Assembly (NCBI RefSeq): GCF_000179915.2
Contig: NC_014963.1
Location: forward strand, 3,162,001 to 3,226,000
Length of the DNA: 64,000 nucleotides
Source: Terriglobus saanensis SP1PR4
GTDB lineage: Bacteria; Acidobacteriota; Terriglobia; Terriglobales; Acidobacteriaceae
Direction of reading: 5' to 3'
Shown here: piece after piece, positions 27,765-37,607 of the stretch
How the letters are laid out: every line of letters begins with the position of its first letter
Position numbering within the stretch: the first letter of the stretch is position 1
Program-made: the position numbers and the translations under genes
Notes under the pieces: generated by a model
What the model saw: the letters and a program-made list of their open reading frames with translations, nothing else
Told to the model about the DNA's origin: nothing
Databases searched by the model: none

Positions 27765-28921
27765 ACTCCTCCGCGCATTGCAAAGAACAGGGTGTGGATG
27801 AGAATTGCAAGATCCATATACAGGGTTCGACTCCTGATGTAAGAAAGGTCGTGATGTATGTTCTCGTGAATAGGGAACGCTCTGTCGCGGCTAAGTTGCC
27901 AGAGACCTGTGATCCCTGGCATTACCCGAAGTCGTTGCCGCTGGCGCGCGTTATAACTGCGCACGACGAAAGGCATCTCAGGGCGAGGTCCGACCAACGA
28001 CATCTCTCCCCGGAAGACATTGATGAGTTGAGGGAGTTCATCCAGGCTGGTCTGGCGCAGAATTCTGCCGATTTTCGTGATGCGTGGATCGCTAGATGTC
28101 TGTGGTGAGCGTTCATATCTCCGTGCTCCGGAAGACATCGAACGAAATTTGTACATTCGGAAGAGCTTCCCATTTTGGCCCACTCTTCTCTGCACAAAGA
28201 GCGCTGGACCTGGCGAACTTACGCAAATGAGCAGAGCAAACAAAATAAAAACAGGCAAAAGCAGCACCAGAAGGACAGAAGAGACAAGAAGATCGACCAA
28301 CCGCTTGCTGAAGACATAGTGACGGGGAGCGTATGTCGACTTTTCGTCAGCAAGAGCCCTCGTCCGTCTTGGCGCAACTGCACCTCCCATTTTGTCCGAT
28401 TCGTCTGCAACTATTTGCCCGATATCCAAGCTTCGATACGACACTCTCAGGATTATTCGCCGGAACAACTTGTTCTGGATTGCTAACAATGGAGGCATCA
28501 GAACGAAGGCCAAAACCATTGCGGAACGAGGAAGCTCCAGTCTCAGAAGAAAACTAGCGGGCACTATGACGAGAAGAGATTGTATCGACATCCTAACGGT
28601 AGCCGCCGTTTCATGGATCGGACTAAGGTTGTCGTATGCGGTATAAGAGCTTTTTCGTTGTAATAGCGTGGTGGCAAACAGAGCGGCTACACAGAGAACG
28701 CCGAGCTCGGATCCAAGCGGATATCTGACCGAATTGTTTCGATGGGAGAGTAGCAGAAACGCTACAAACGCCGTGCCGACACAGAGGAGAAAGTCAGCTA
28801 CAAACTTGGACACGACGAAACCTCGCAAGAATAGCCTGTTTGAAGTCGTCTGCCGCTGCTCGCAGGACTGTGCTTCTGTCTCTCGATATAGTTCCGAAAC
28901 GTAGGAATCAGATGTCGTCAT
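27761..28921 (-). CDS. Initiating polyprenyl-phosphate sugar transferase (WbaP/WcaJ-like, shortened)
   Basis: A 386-residue membrane enzyme that transfers a sugar phosphate to undecaprenyl phosphate, the first committed step of exopolysaccharide assembly. Four N-terminal hydrophobic segments are followed, after a short linker, by the catalytic domain: SKRLVDLLVSSVLLVLLLPVF (re-entrant helix), FVQRRVGQNGKLFRMYKFRSM, RITKIGRILRQTSLDELPQLINV, MSLVGPRPEMP and PGITGLWQL. The cytosolic CoA-binding-like domain normally between the helices and the catalytic part (about 130 residues in WbaP) appears almost wholly missing. The ATG at 28921 has GGAG eight bases upstream. Confidence 0.9.
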   Translation of the reverse strand: MTTSDSYVSELYRETEAQSCEQRQTTSNRLFLRGFVVSKFVADFLLCVGTAFVAFLLLSHRNNSVRYPLGSELGVLCVAALFATTLLQRKSSYTAYDNLSPIHETAATVRMSIQSLLVIVPASFLLRLELPRSAMVLAFVLMPPLLAIQNKLFRRIILRVSYRSLDIGQIVADESDKMGGAVAPRRTRALADEKSTYAPRHYVFSKRLVDLLVSSVLLVLLLPVFILFALLICVSSPGPALFVQRRVGQNGKLFRMYKFRSMSSGARRYERSPQTSSDPRITKIGRILRQTSLDELPQLINVFRGEMSLVGPRPEMPFVVRSYNARQRQRLRVMPGITGLWQLSRDRAFPIHENIHHDLSYIRSRTLYMDLAILIHTLFFAMRGGV

Positions 28922-28964
28922 GCTCATCTCTCCGTCTCTTCTACAAGTAGTCCGGTTGCTTCTT

Positions 28965-30155
28965 TCATAACGAATGCTCTTTGGGTGTGGGTGCCTGAAT
29001 CGAAGCGGTATAGTGAGTACCTCTCAAGCGGTACGCTGAAGGCAAAAGCTCGCGATAGAGGTTTACATATTGAGTTCCCAGCACTTCAGACGAAAACTGT
29101 GGCAGAGACACAGGAGAGGGTGGGGGATCCTGAAGACTTTCAAGGATGGCCTGTGAGAACTTCTCCTCTGCGTCGGAGCTCAAAGCAATAAACCGACAGT
29201 GCTGTTCGTCGATCTCCCGAAAGGCAGGGATATCCGAACAGACAACACGGCAACCTGCGAGCAACGCTTCGGCAACAGGTAGCCCAAAGCCCTCTGTCTC
29301 CGAAGGCGCCGCGAGCGCCTCGCAACGGGTATAGCACCACTGCAGTGCCGGTTCAGAGAGCCCTTGCAGAAACACTATTCTTTTACTCAACCCTAAGTCA
29401 GATATGAGCCGAAAGATACGAGGTGTCTCTGGCCCCGTGATGCCGATGATTACCAGCTTCATCTCTGGATGAACTAATTTTTCACGAAGTAGCCGATGAA
29501 GGACCCGGATGAGGAGAGGGACGTTCTTGTTTTTACGATGCTGCGCAACAACGAGCAGGAAGGGCTCACCCTGCCAGTCGGGTATGGGAGATTGCTTTGC
29601 GCAAACTAACTCTGGCTCCACACAGTTGTAAATCCGGAGCGCCTTCCCCCACGTGCGCCGTGGCGCGTAAAGCCGCATGCGGAGCTTCGTAGTGTCAGAC
29701 ACACAGGCGATTGCGTCAACGCTTCGCAGACATTGCTGCAGAATCATGCGGTTGAAAAATACCTTGGGAAAACCGAAGTTTCCCGGAATCTCATATGGAT
29801 AAAGATCATGCAGTGTCAACACGATGGGACATGAGATCGCGGACGCGTTCACTGGAACCGGATACGAAAGATGCACGACATCAGGCTGAATCTGCGCAAC
29901 TAACTCCGGCAGTCGTCGATAATACCAGAGGTTTCGACTCAAGAGGCTTTGCTCCATGTCGGCAACATACGTCGTGACTCGGTGCATCGCATTCAAGCCT
30001 GCTGTTTGTGCCAGCTCACGCTGCCACGGAGCAAGCACCAGATGCACCGCTAAGATCTCCTTTCTTTGCAGAAGGCAGCGCACGAGATTGAATGCGTGCC
30101 GTTGCAGGCCCGAGATGTTAGACGAGAACTGTGCCGCAGTGATAAGGACTTTCAC
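28965..30155 (-). CDS. Family 4 glycosyltransferase
   Basis: A 396-residue cytosolic GT-B glycosyltransferase that extends the lipid-linked repeat unit. The N-terminal half has SSNISGLQRHAFNLVRCLL and PDVVHLSYPVP; the C-terminal half has EPFLLVVAQHRKNKNVPLLIRVLHRL and the donor-binding SETEGFGLPVAEALLAGCRVVCSDIPAFREI with its EX7E motif. It starts at GTG 30155 behind an AGGGGA site. A gap of 145 bp separates it from the chain-length regulator gene; I see no 11-bp-repeat box there, so read-through from upstream is likely. Confidence 0.9.
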   Translation of the reverse strand: MKVLITAAQFSSNISGLQRHAFNLVRCLLQRKEILAVHLVLAPWQRELAQTAGLNAMHRVTTYVADMEQSLLSRNLWYYRRLPELVAQIQPDVVHLSYPVPVNASAISCPIVLTLHDLYPYEIPGNFGFPKVFFNRMILQQCLRSVDAIACVSDTTKLRMRLYAPRRTWGKALRIYNCVEPELVCAKQSPIPDWQGEPFLLVVAQHRKNKNVPLLIRVLHRLLREKLVHPEMKLVIIGITGPETPRIFRLISDLGLSKRIVFLQGLSEPALQWCYTRCEALAAPSETEGFGLPVAEALLAGCRVVCSDIPAFREIDEQHCRFIALSSDAEEKFSQAILESLQDPPPSPVSLPQFSSEVLGTQYVNLYRELLPSAYRLRGTHYTASIQAPTPKEHSL

Positions 30156-30300
30156 AGTTAAGCTTTCCCCTGCATTTCCAAGAGGACAGGAGTGAAACGC
30201 ATTGAGTGCATGGTCTTACCGTCCCGGCCACGATGCTGATTGAGCGGCACATACCTCCGTGTCGCTGCATCTTCACTTAGACGTTTCATTGCCTGCCTCT

Positions 30301-31620
30301 TCATGCGGCATTCTTCCTTGAAGAAATGATCGAGTGAATTCGTCTGCGGATCACAGGAACTGCTTCCGCAGCAAGAGTTTTGCGTGGATCATTGGGATTG
30401 AGCTTGGCCCATGCTTCGCGGAAGAGAAGGGTGCCGGACGTTGCCGCAAACGCAAGAAATGTCAGGGCGAGAGCTACGATGAGACGCGGCGGAAACGATT
30501 TCTTTTCTGGCACTCCTGGCGCGTCAATGACGCTCACGACCGGAACATCCTTCGCTTCTTCAAGGCGGGCCAATTCATACTGCTGCGTTAGGAGTTCGAA
30601 GACGGCCTCCTGCACTTTCACACGTCGATAAAGATCTGCGTACGGGACCGCGAGGCGTGGCAGTTGTCGCAAGGGAGGGTAGAGTGATCCTTTATCATCG
30701 TCCGAGGTGGCGGGGCCGTCAGCCTCGGAACTTGCCGATCGTAGGGGAGCCGAGGTGCCGGTCATCTGTACGAGGTCTTTTTGGAGAGACGCGATGCGCG
30801 CTTCAGTTTCTTTTACCCGGATATTGCTGTCGCCATAAATCTGGCGCAAAGATTGGAGACCAGACTGCGCAACGAGCATCTCCGCCTGCACGCGCGCTCC
30901 TGCTTCGACCATCGCCCGCGTCTGTTCTTTGATATCGATCGTACTGTTCTTGCTCGAAAACTCGCTTAGCTCAAGCTGCGCTTGTTCAAGATCGTTTCGG
31001 ACAGAATCAAGTCGATGCTCGATGAAGATGCGTTCCCGGTGCCCACTCGACGTACTGGTCTGCGTGACCAGCTTGTTCAATTCGTCCAGATAGGCTTGTG
31101 CTATATCGCGGGCACGTACAGGATCTCTATCTTCCACTTCGATCGTGATGACGCCGCTCTTCTTGTCATCAGAGATCTTTGTTACCCGACCAAGGTGTTT
31201 GGCAGCATCGGCGTTATAGCGACTGTGATAGATCCGCTTGAGGTCAAAGCGCTGGATAATATGGCCACGGACTGTTCCGCTTTGCAATAAACTGACGAAG
31301 AGTGCGGTCGTGGTATGTCCGCCGAGCAGTCCACTGGCAAGGCTACCAAGCGCACCAAGTCCTCCTCCTCCACGACCGCCGGCAAGCGCCGCCAGCATCA
31401 TCGCACCACCGCCTTGTTGATCAGGCGGCATAATGCTGGCCGTGGACTTGTACTGCTTCGGAATCGTGAAGGCGATCCCCAGACTTAAGACGAGCGAAAT
31501 CACTGTAACACGGGCCAGCAGCTTTCGGTGCTGCCACAGCAAGGATGCACGGACGGCCCAGTTGGCTGGAATCCGTTTGCTGTTTTCGGTAGGCACGTAT
31601 GTGGGAGGAGCTATGTTCAT
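30301..31620 (-). CDS. Wzz/GNVR-type polysaccharide chain-length regulator without kinase domain
   Basis: A 439-residue polysaccharide co-polymerase of the inner membrane. Two helices (VTVISLVLSLGIAFTI and LIVALALTFLAFAATSGTLLF) flank a large periplasmic coiled-coil region rich in Glu, Gln and Leu (residues 180-300). PDQQGGGAMMLAALAGGRGGGGLGALGSL is a glycine-rich loop found in GNVR-type members. VPVVSVIDAPGVPEKKSFPPR is the Pro-rich segment before the second helix. No Walker A motif or tyrosine-rich tail follows, so there is no BY-kinase domain, and none is encoded nearby. The start overlaps the Wzi-like gene by four bases. Confidence 0.9.
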   Translation of the reverse strand: MNIAPPTYVPTENSKRIPANWAVRASLLWQHRKLLARVTVISLVLSLGIAFTIPKQYKSTASIMPPDQQGGGAMMLAALAGGRGGGGLGALGSLASGLLGGHTTTALFVSLLQSGTVRGHIIQRFDLKRIYHSRYNADAAKHLGRVTKISDDKKSGVITIEVEDRDPVRARDIAQAYLDELNKLVTQTSTSSGHRERIFIEHRLDSVRNDLEQAQLELSEFSSKNSTIDIKEQTRAMVEAGARVQAEMLVAQSGLQSLRQIYGDSNIRVKETEARIASLQKDLVQMTGTSAPLRSASSEADGPATSDDDKGSLYPPLRQLPRLAVPYADLYRRVKVQEAVFELLTQQYELARLEEAKDVPVVSVIDAPGVPEKKSFPPRLIVALALTFLAFAATSGTLLFREAWAKLNPNDPRKTLAAEAVPVIRRRIHSIISSRKNAA

Positions 31621-33317
31621 TTTGTTTTTCCCATCGGTCTATAAGAAAGCTGGAGTGTGAATTCGTTATTCCGCTGCGGCTGTAGGGACAGCATTGGGAA
31701 CCGCCACCACTCTGTCTGGTTTTCGAGACGCAGCTGCCATTCGGGACGAAGGGCGATATCGGCAGAGACACGCAGATCCCGAAGTGATCCTCCACCCAGG
31801 AATTCGCTGCTTGCATTCATATTGCGGTTGCTTACCTCGATGGAGGAGCGCGGTGAAAGCTGCCAGGTCGCCCATAGCTGCTCCCCGTAACCTTCCCGAC
31901 CGATCCAACTGCCGATGAGTTGGCGATTATTGGTGTAGCCGGTTAGATAGTGGACGTTGAAGTAGTAGTAGCCGGGAAACTCATTACGATGAGGCGCAAT
32001 CAGACCTTCCGCGCGGAGGGTTACATGGGGCAATCGTGGGACACATCGGAGAGCGAAGCCTGAGATCCATACACTCCGCTTTGGATAGTTGAGTGGAAAC
32101 GGTTCATCTTCGGTGAAGGCATCGACATATCCTGTAAGACATGTTCGGAGACCGGGGATCCTATACTGCGCATCGAAAGCGATGCGCCGATCGCCCGGAT
32201 CCTTCTCTTCGTCCCCTTCCCCAGCGGAAAAAACACTCTTCAGAAAGGTCGAGCTAGTGAGCGGGGCACCCTTACCGCCGAAGATCACGGTGCGCGAAAC
32301 GCCGAACTGAAAATTCGGTGTTGGCTCAAAGGTGAACTTCTCGCCATGGATCCATGGCTGGTTCTTGAGCGCGGCACCCGAGCTTCCAAAAACCGTATCC
32401 TGTGCTTGCACATACTGCGTGCCGGAGAGGCGTCCGACGAGAAACTGCGCGCGGATTGGACCGAGCAGCTTTAGAAATCCCGGCAGCTCAATGGGCTGGA
32501 CGCGGTCATAGCGAAGCATGGTGATTGGCTCAGCATTATTACTGAAAAGAGTCGAACCGCTCCTCGCAGGACCCCACCAAAGGGTCTGCTTTCCGAAAGT
32601 AAACTGATTATTGGCGAACGCAAAAGAGACATTTGCGTCCAGTAACCGTCCGCGGAGAAAGTGCGATGGCGGCCCTGCAGCCCCGAATGGCGTGAAGTCC
32701 GCGATAGCTATTTGCTGTTGAGCCTGAGCGTTGGGAAGAGGGGCAGCAGGAACACGCTGGATTTCGCTCCTGACGTATGCAGCAAAGGGTCCAGCGGTGG
32801 CTCGTATCGAAAAACCTGAGTAGAGATTCGTGCCCTGGCCGAAGGGGCGTCCATTCTCGTTCACCAGAGTTTCTGCGAAGTGGTAACCGTCTGTCAGCGG
32901 TCGCCCTGCGATCGCCGTGGTGCGCTGGTCGACGGACTCAATCCGAAACTCCGTGTTGCGCTCCCCTTCGCGCCGTCGTAGTTCCAACGCGAACTCTTGT
33001 CTCAGACTCCGCAGGGTAGCGGCTGTATCGTGGCTAACTGACTCATCTGCCGTAAGCTCCTTGGCCTCTTCCAGAAGGCGGGCGCAGTCGAGTCGAGTCC
33101 AAGGGCGTAGATTGAAGAACGCGCTCTGGACGTAGCCTTTGGACGCGAGAAGTTCGAAGGCTGGGTACACCCAGCTCTCAACCGGCACATACGTTGACGC
33201 CATGTTGGCGACATCCCGTTCGGGCGTATCGTAAAGGTCGGAAGATGCTGCGGCTTGTCGAGTCACGATCAACATGAAACCCATAAAAATCACCATGAGC
33301 CTGCGAGACACTAACAT
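31617..33317 (-). CDS. Capsule assembly Wzi-family outer-membrane protein
   Basis: A 566-residue outer-membrane beta-barrel protein that probably attaches or organises exopolysaccharide at the cell surface. After a signal sequence (LMVIFMGFMLIVTRQAAASS) come a helical segment with STYVPVESWVYPAFELLASKGYVQSAFFNLRPWTR, typical of Wzi N-termini, and long alternating barrel strands with FTFGKQTLWWGPARSGS, a motif conserved in Wzi-like proteins, ending near LQLSYRP. The ATG at 33317, five bases after the stop of the export gene, is preferred to an upstream codon at 33401 that would overlap it by 79 bp. Confidence 0.85.
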   Translation of the reverse strand: MLVSRRLMVIFMGFMLIVTRQAAASSDLYDTPERDVANMASTYVPVESWVYPAFELLASKGYVQSAFFNLRPWTRLDCARLLEEAKELTADESVSHDTAATLRSLRQEFALELRRREGERNTEFRIESVDQRTTAIAGRPLTDGYHFAETLVNENGRPFGQGTNLYSGFSIRATAGPFAAYVRSEIQRVPAAPLPNAQAQQQIAIADFTPFGAAGPPSHFLRGRLLDANVSFAFANNQFTFGKQTLWWGPARSGSTLFSNNAEPITMLRYDRVQPIELPGFLKLLGPIRAQFLVGRLSGTQYVQAQDTVFGSSGAALKNQPWIHGEKFTFEPTPNFQFGVSRTVIFGGKGAPLTSSTFLKSVFSAGEGDEEKDPGDRRIAFDAQYRIPGLRTCLTGYVDAFTEDEPFPLNYPKRSVWISGFALRCVPRLPHVTLRAEGLIAPHRNEFPGYYYFNVHYLTGYTNNRQLIGSWIGREGYGEQLWATWQLSPRSSIEVSNRNMNASSEFLGGGSLRDLRVSADIALRPEWQLRLENQTEWWRFPMLSLQPQRNNEFTLQLSYRPMGKTK

Positions 33318-33322
33318 CAGAC

Positions 33323-36316
33323 CTACAGGGTTGCTGCTGCGATACCGCCGGTAATAGCGATAGAAGAGGCGATCTGAGCCGTGGTCAAGATATTTCGCCA
33401 CAGCAGCGAGGAGCCGATGATCTTTTGCGGTACGACGACGACATCTCCAGGATTGAGTTTGGTTGAAAGCACCTTCGCGTCAAACCAGCCACTGGAAGAG
33501 TGGCGACCCACAACCGAACCGTTTGCGCGGATGATAAAAATCTCTTTGTGATTAGCTGTTCCATTGGTTCCTCCCGCGTGGCTCAGATACCAGGCGGCCG
33601 TTTTGCCAGGGGCATAGGTGAGCGCAGTGGCGTTGTAGACCTGACCCGAAACAAGGACGAAGCCGGGACGTTTCGGAATTGTCAATACGTCGCCCCGCCG
33701 CAGCTCAATATCCGCCGGCGTATTCGCCCAGCTGTCGATGTCCGCACTAATATGGATTACCATGCGGCCCGTGGAGGGGTGGCTTTTGAGCTGTGCTAGA
33801 GACTGCTCCTGCTGCGCTTTGATCAACTGCAAGGTTCCTCCGGTGTCTCCGGACCCAAGCGCCGGCCCGAGACGTGCAGCCGCGGAGTTGGTTTGAATTT
33901 GCTGGATGAGTTCCTGCCGACTCTTCTCCTGGAGTTGACGGACCTGCTCACGGATCATGACCGCGCCTTCGGCATACGCGGTATCGCGCAGACCTCCAGC
34001 ACGTCGGAGGACAGAGCTTAGATGCTCTCCCTCCTGAAAGCCATAACTTCCAGGAAATTTGATCTGGCCTTCGATCGTTACCGCCTGGCCGATATCATTC
34101 CAACCTGTGATCTGGTGAATGGTAAGAATGTCGCCCGGCTTGAGCGGGACGTCTACATTTGTCTCCGTACCCGCAACGGCAGCTCCGATCCGAATGGTTG
34201 CGAGCTGACCCGCGACCCGATTGCCGCCTTCCACGCCGTAGCTGGTAAGATCGGCGCTGTCCAGTAGAGCATCCCGTTTGAATCCTCCAGCCATCCGCAC
34301 CAGCTGAGCGGTAGTCATGCCTTTCGAGAGTGGATACGTTCCCGGCCTAAGCACTTCACCATGAATGGTCACCTTGGGCACATCTATTTCGTACCGTCCA
34401 AAGACGCGGACAGTATCGAAGGGCTGAAGCGGCACGTTGGCGTTCCCGATGAGGACTTCAGGAACATCGAAGGCAATTGTTTCCGCATGAAGATCAGGAG
34501 GAACGAGACGAATGATCTCGCCATGGGCTGCGGGCTCTGGCAGCATGTCCTGATAGCTGCGGAGTACATCGCTAAGCCTCATGCCATCAGCGAAAGGCAA
34601 ACGGCCAGGGCGCACAACATGCCCTTGCAGATAAATAGCGCGCTCGCTATAGGGGAGGATGGGTGCGATATAAACGCGATCTCCATCTTTGACCGCGAAT
34701 TGGTCGATAGCGGCGCGATTGGCCTGGAGATCTTGCCCGCTGGGGCCGTTTAGCGTAACGGTCTCGCGCTGACGATTGGCATCAATGCGCTCAATCGTGA
34801 TGTGGCTGAGGGAGGCAGCCGCTGTTACGCCACCTGCGTCTTCAATGACTGAAGTAAGCGTCGACTCGCCAGGCTTGAGTTCATAAATAGCAGGTCGCTT
34901 GACTGCGCCTGAGACAGCAACCTGCGGACCCGCGGGAGGAACCTGCAGAGTATCTCCGCTTTCGAAATGGGCGCTGTTCTTTTGGACTCCATGGAGAAGG
35001 AAGTCGTAGAGATCGATATCTTCGATTTTTTGCTGTCCACGAGAGTGCCGAACGATGCGGAGCGAACCGACGGAGGTTGGGCCGCCAGCCGCATAAAGCG
35101 CACTCAGCGGAGTCGCGAGCGAACTGATATCGTAGCCGCCGGGCCGCTGCACATCTCCGACAACATAGACACGGACTGAGCGCAGACGAGAGATCGTAAC
35201 GGAGACCTGGACATTGCGATACTGCCGCTTGAGCGCACCTTCAATCAGGCCCTCCGCTCGCTGAAGTGGAAGCCCAGCCACCTGGAGCGAACCTGCTTCA
35301 GGCAGAAGAACTTGACCTTCCCGGTCGACCACGCGCGTGGTGCTTTGGGTCACGCCACCCCACATATTGATCTTGAGCGTGTCGCCTGGACCGACGACAT
35401 AGTCTGGCCCCAGAGAGACATCAAGCGGGGTGTCTCCGCTCGAGACCCCTTGGCCCATGGAAGAGGAAAGGTCTCGATTTGTGAAAACCTCAGAGCCGAA
35501 CCGCTTGAGCGGTCTAGATTGTTCCGGGATCTGCGTGTACAGATCACGCATGGAGCGCAGATTATAAGGCGTAGTTCGATGAACAACCTTTGGGGCATCC
35601 GTGGACGCATTCGTATCCTGGCGCTCCCGCTTTGTCGCGTTATTCGAGCGGTTCGTCCCGGAGTTTGCAGTGGGTGACGGTGGGGCGTCACTTTGGTCAA
35701 GATTTGAAGTGCCCGTACTCTGGCCATCCCCTATGCTCATGTCTCCAGGTTGAGTGCTCCCGGCGCCGGTACCCTGAAGACCGTTTTGTGAGACGTACCC
35801 TCTTGCACGAAGGTAGGTTGTGATATTGGCACGCACGCTGGCGTTCGTTGAAATCTGGTTGTAAAGCATTTCGTCGGTGATATTGCTTGCTTCGACCTGC
35901 ATACCCTGTTGCTGCATACGATCGGCAACCTGCGACTTCACCTCCATCGTCAGATCGGGATTTTGCTGAAGAATCTGAATAATCTGGTCAGCGGGTAGAG
36001 GTGCGACGGGGGCATCCAAATTGCTTGAAGTTGTATTACCGGGAGTTGTCGAGGAAGTGCGATCGTCCACAGAGTCCGAGCTCGAGCTGGAAGTCGAGCT
36101 TCCGCCAAAAGCCATCGCGGACGCGCTGGTATCTTCATCCGTCGAAGACGAAGATTGTGAAGCATTCTGTGCCGGATCCTGGCCGAGTAAACCCTGTGCC
36201 CTTTCACTTACTGCGAAGAACAACAACAAGCACCCAACAAAAATCTTGGGCAGCAGCACTATCCGATTTTTTCGGGCAAGAAAGGAGTTCAAATGCTTGT
36301 GTCGCTTCAACGTCAT
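33323..36316 (-). CDS. Polysaccharide export protein with multiple SLBB domains (Wza type)
   Basis: A 997-residue periplasmic/outer-membrane export protein. After the signal segment (IFVGCLLLFFAVSERAQG) lies a Ser/Thr/Asp/Asn-rich low-complexity region to about residue 260. Then follows the poly-export domain (LGPDYVVGPGDTLKINMWGGV, VDREGQVLLPEAGSLQVAG) and at least five SLBB repeats marked by VVGDVQRPGGY, VSGAVKRPAIYEL, LQGHVVRPGRLPF, IHGEVLRPGTYPL, IEGQIKFPGSYGF and VSGQVYNATA. The end is hydrophobic (IASSIAITGGIAAATL). It is far longer than E. coli Wza (about 380 residues). ATG 36316 fits the signal sequence and leaves room for the box at 36409-36435; an ATG at 36403 is possible. Confidence 0.88.
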   Translation of the reverse strand: MTLKRHKHLNSFLARKNRIVLLPKIFVGCLLLFFAVSERAQGLLGQDPAQNASQSSSSTDEDTSASAMAFGGSSTSSSSSDSVDDRTSSTTPGNTTSSNLDAPVAPLPADQIIQILQQNPDLTMEVKSQVADRMQQQGMQVEASNITDEMLYNQISTNASVRANITTYLRARGYVSQNGLQGTGAGSTQPGDMSIGDGQSTGTSNLDQSDAPPSPTANSGTNRSNNATKRERQDTNASTDAPKVVHRTTPYNLRSMRDLYTQIPEQSRPLKRFGSEVFTNRDLSSSMGQGVSSGDTPLDVSLGPDYVVGPGDTLKINMWGGVTQSTTRVVDREGQVLLPEAGSLQVAGLPLQRAEGLIEGALKRQYRNVQVSVTISRLRSVRVYVVGDVQRPGGYDISSLATPLSALYAAGGPTSVGSLRIVRHSRGQQKIEDIDLYDFLLHGVQKNSAHFESGDTLQVPPAGPQVAVSGAVKRPAIYELKPGESTLTSVIEDAGGVTAAASLSHITIERIDANRQRETVTLNGPSGQDLQANRAAIDQFAVKDGDRVYIAPILPYSERAIYLQGHVVRPGRLPFADGMRLSDVLRSYQDMLPEPAAHGEIIRLVPPDLHAETIAFDVPEVLIGNANVPLQPFDTVRVFGRYEIDVPKVTIHGEVLRPGTYPLSKGMTTAQLVRMAGGFKRDALLDSADLTSYGVEGGNRVAGQLATIRIGAAVAGTETNVDVPLKPGDILTIHQITGWNDIGQAVTIEGQIKFPGSYGFQEGEHLSSVLRRAGGLRDTAYAEGAVMIREQVRQLQEKSRQELIQQIQTNSAAARLGPALGSGDTGGTLQLIKAQQEQSLAQLKSHPSTGRMVIHISADIDSWANTPADIELRRGDVLTIPKRPGFVLVSGQVYNATALTYAPGKTAAWYLSHAGGTNGTANHKEIFIIRANGSVVGRHSSSGWFDAKVLSTKLNPGDVVVVPQKIIGSSLLWRNILTTAQIASSIAITGGIAAATL

Positions 36317-36408
36317 ATGGTCACACCAGAAAGTGGGGCGCTCTGCCTTGGCAGTCAGCTCTTCCTTATTGACCCTAGAGAGCAAGCACATCCGCGGTGT
36401 CATGGGTG

Positions 36409-36435
36409 AGTCAGTGATTTGTCATTCTTTTGTTG
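36409..36435 (-). promoter_or_regulatory. 11-bp-repeat box upstream of the export/assembly unit
   Basis: Read toward the SLBB export gene, the half-sites are CAACA, TGACA and TGACT at exact 11-bp steps (plus-strand positions 36431-36435, 36420-36424 and 36409-36413). It would serve the longest unit, from the export gene through the Wzi, Wzz, GT4, sugar-transferase, WecG and DUF2147 genes. Confidence 0.6.
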
Positions 36436-36485
36436 CTTCGTGCTTCCTCTCGCGCTGCCTGCTGAAATCCATCGCCGTCCTTGAG

Positions 36486-36523
36486 TGACAATCAATTGAC
36501 AAAGGTCAGACGAACGGGAGACA
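36486..36523 (+). promoter_or_regulatory. 11-bp-repeat box upstream of the barrel protein/cytochrome/ribBA unit
   Basis: Half-sites TGACA (36486), TGACA (36497), AGACG (36508) and AGACA (36519) are at exact 11-bp steps, 33 bp before the first possible start codon. Sequence identity with the box at 40270-40307 continues through the spacers, over about 44 bp with only six or so differences. Confidence 0.75.
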
Positions 36524-36555
36524 CGCAGTAAGTGGCCTATCGCTAACTTGCAGAT

Positions 36556-37605
36556 ATGTCGCGATCCATTCTGCGTTCTTCTCTCTCTGAAATGGCACGG
36601 CCAACCAAACGCATTGCTCTGGTTGTGGCCATGCTCTGCGCGGTACGATACGGGGCCGCACAAGATACGCCGCTGCTGTCTGGCGGTGTTGGGTTTCTAA
36701 CCAGCACCAACGGCGGTAACACGACCTACTCGCCGGTCATCGAGCCCTTGATCGCTATACCGATTGGGGATCGTTTCCTCGTTGAGTCGAGGGCCATCCT
36801 GATTGAGTCCTTTGTCCCAGATCAGACGGGATACGATCACAATCACTTCATTGCGCTCACTTATCTTCAGGGTGACTATCTTGCATCGCGTCACCTGACC
36901 ATCGTTGGCGGCAGTTTCCTGACGCCCTTCGGTACGTTTAACGAGCGCCTTTCTCCTGTATGGATCAATAATCTGCAGGATGGACCGCTGATTGCGGGCT
37001 TGGGCACGGGAACCGGCACCGGGCTTGGAGGCGAACTGCGCGGGTCTGCGATCTCACGCAATAAGTACTCTATCGATTATGTCGGTTACTTCTCCGCCCG
37101 GAGCGGAAACGAACAGTTCAACTCCCAACGTTCTGCCGGTGGCCGGGTGAGTTTATACCTGCCGGACAACCGCGTGGAGGTGGGTCTCTCCTACGGGCGG
37201 CTGTTACAGGGAACGCAGGAAAACTTCTATGGCATGCATGTCTGGTGGGAACCCAAAGATACCGCGTTTCGGCTCCGTTCGGAGTTTGCACGTGCGCATC
37301 ATGCGCAGGGCTACTGGATTGAGGCGGACTATCGAACAAAGGCTTTCGGTGGTCTGGACAGTTGGGTCGGACGTATCGAGCCTGTGCTTCGCATGCAGCA
37401 GACGTTCCGTCGCGACCAGATCGTGAGCGATGGCCTGCCGCTGGTAAACACGCAACGTGTTGACTTCGGTCTTGACTACAACCTACCGCACAACACGAGA
37501 ATTCTCACCAGCTACGCGCGGCAGTTCTCTTCCACTGGCGATAAAAACATCTGGGAAACAGGGATCGTCTATCGCTTCCTCTTCCCGACCTGGAAAGGAA
37601 AATAA
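36556..37605 (+). CDS. Outer-membrane beta-barrel protein of unknown function
   Basis: A 349-residue exported protein with alternating beta-strand sequence and a C-terminal VYRFLFPTWKGK strand, consistent with a porin-like barrel. It includes a glycine-rich stretch (LIAGLGTGTGTGLGGELRG). I cannot name a family. The signal peptide begins at a second ATG (36592, ARPTKRIALVVAMLCAV), which may be the true start; neither ATG has a clear ribosome site. It is coupled to a cytochrome c gene two bases downstream, so it may be an outer-membrane partner of that redox protein. It is divergent from the SLBB export gene. Confidence 0.7.
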   Translation: MSRSILRSSLSEMARPTKRIALVVAMLCAVRYGAAQDTPLLSGGVGFLTSTNGGNTTYSPVIEPLIAIPIGDRFLVESRAILIESFVPDQTGYDHNHFIALTYLQGDYLASRHLTIVGGSFLTPFGTFNERLSPVWINNLQDGPLIAGLGTGTGTGLGGELRGSAISRNKYSIDYVGYFSARSGNEQFNSQRSAGGRVSLYLPDNRVEVGLSYGRLLQGTQENFYGMHVWWEPKDTAFRLRSEFARAHHAQGYWIEADYRTKAFGGLDSWVGRIEPVLRMQQTFRRDQIVSDGLPLVNTQRVDFGLDYNLPHNTRILTSYARQFSSTGDKNIWETGIVYRFLFPTWKGK

Positions 37606-37607
37606 AG

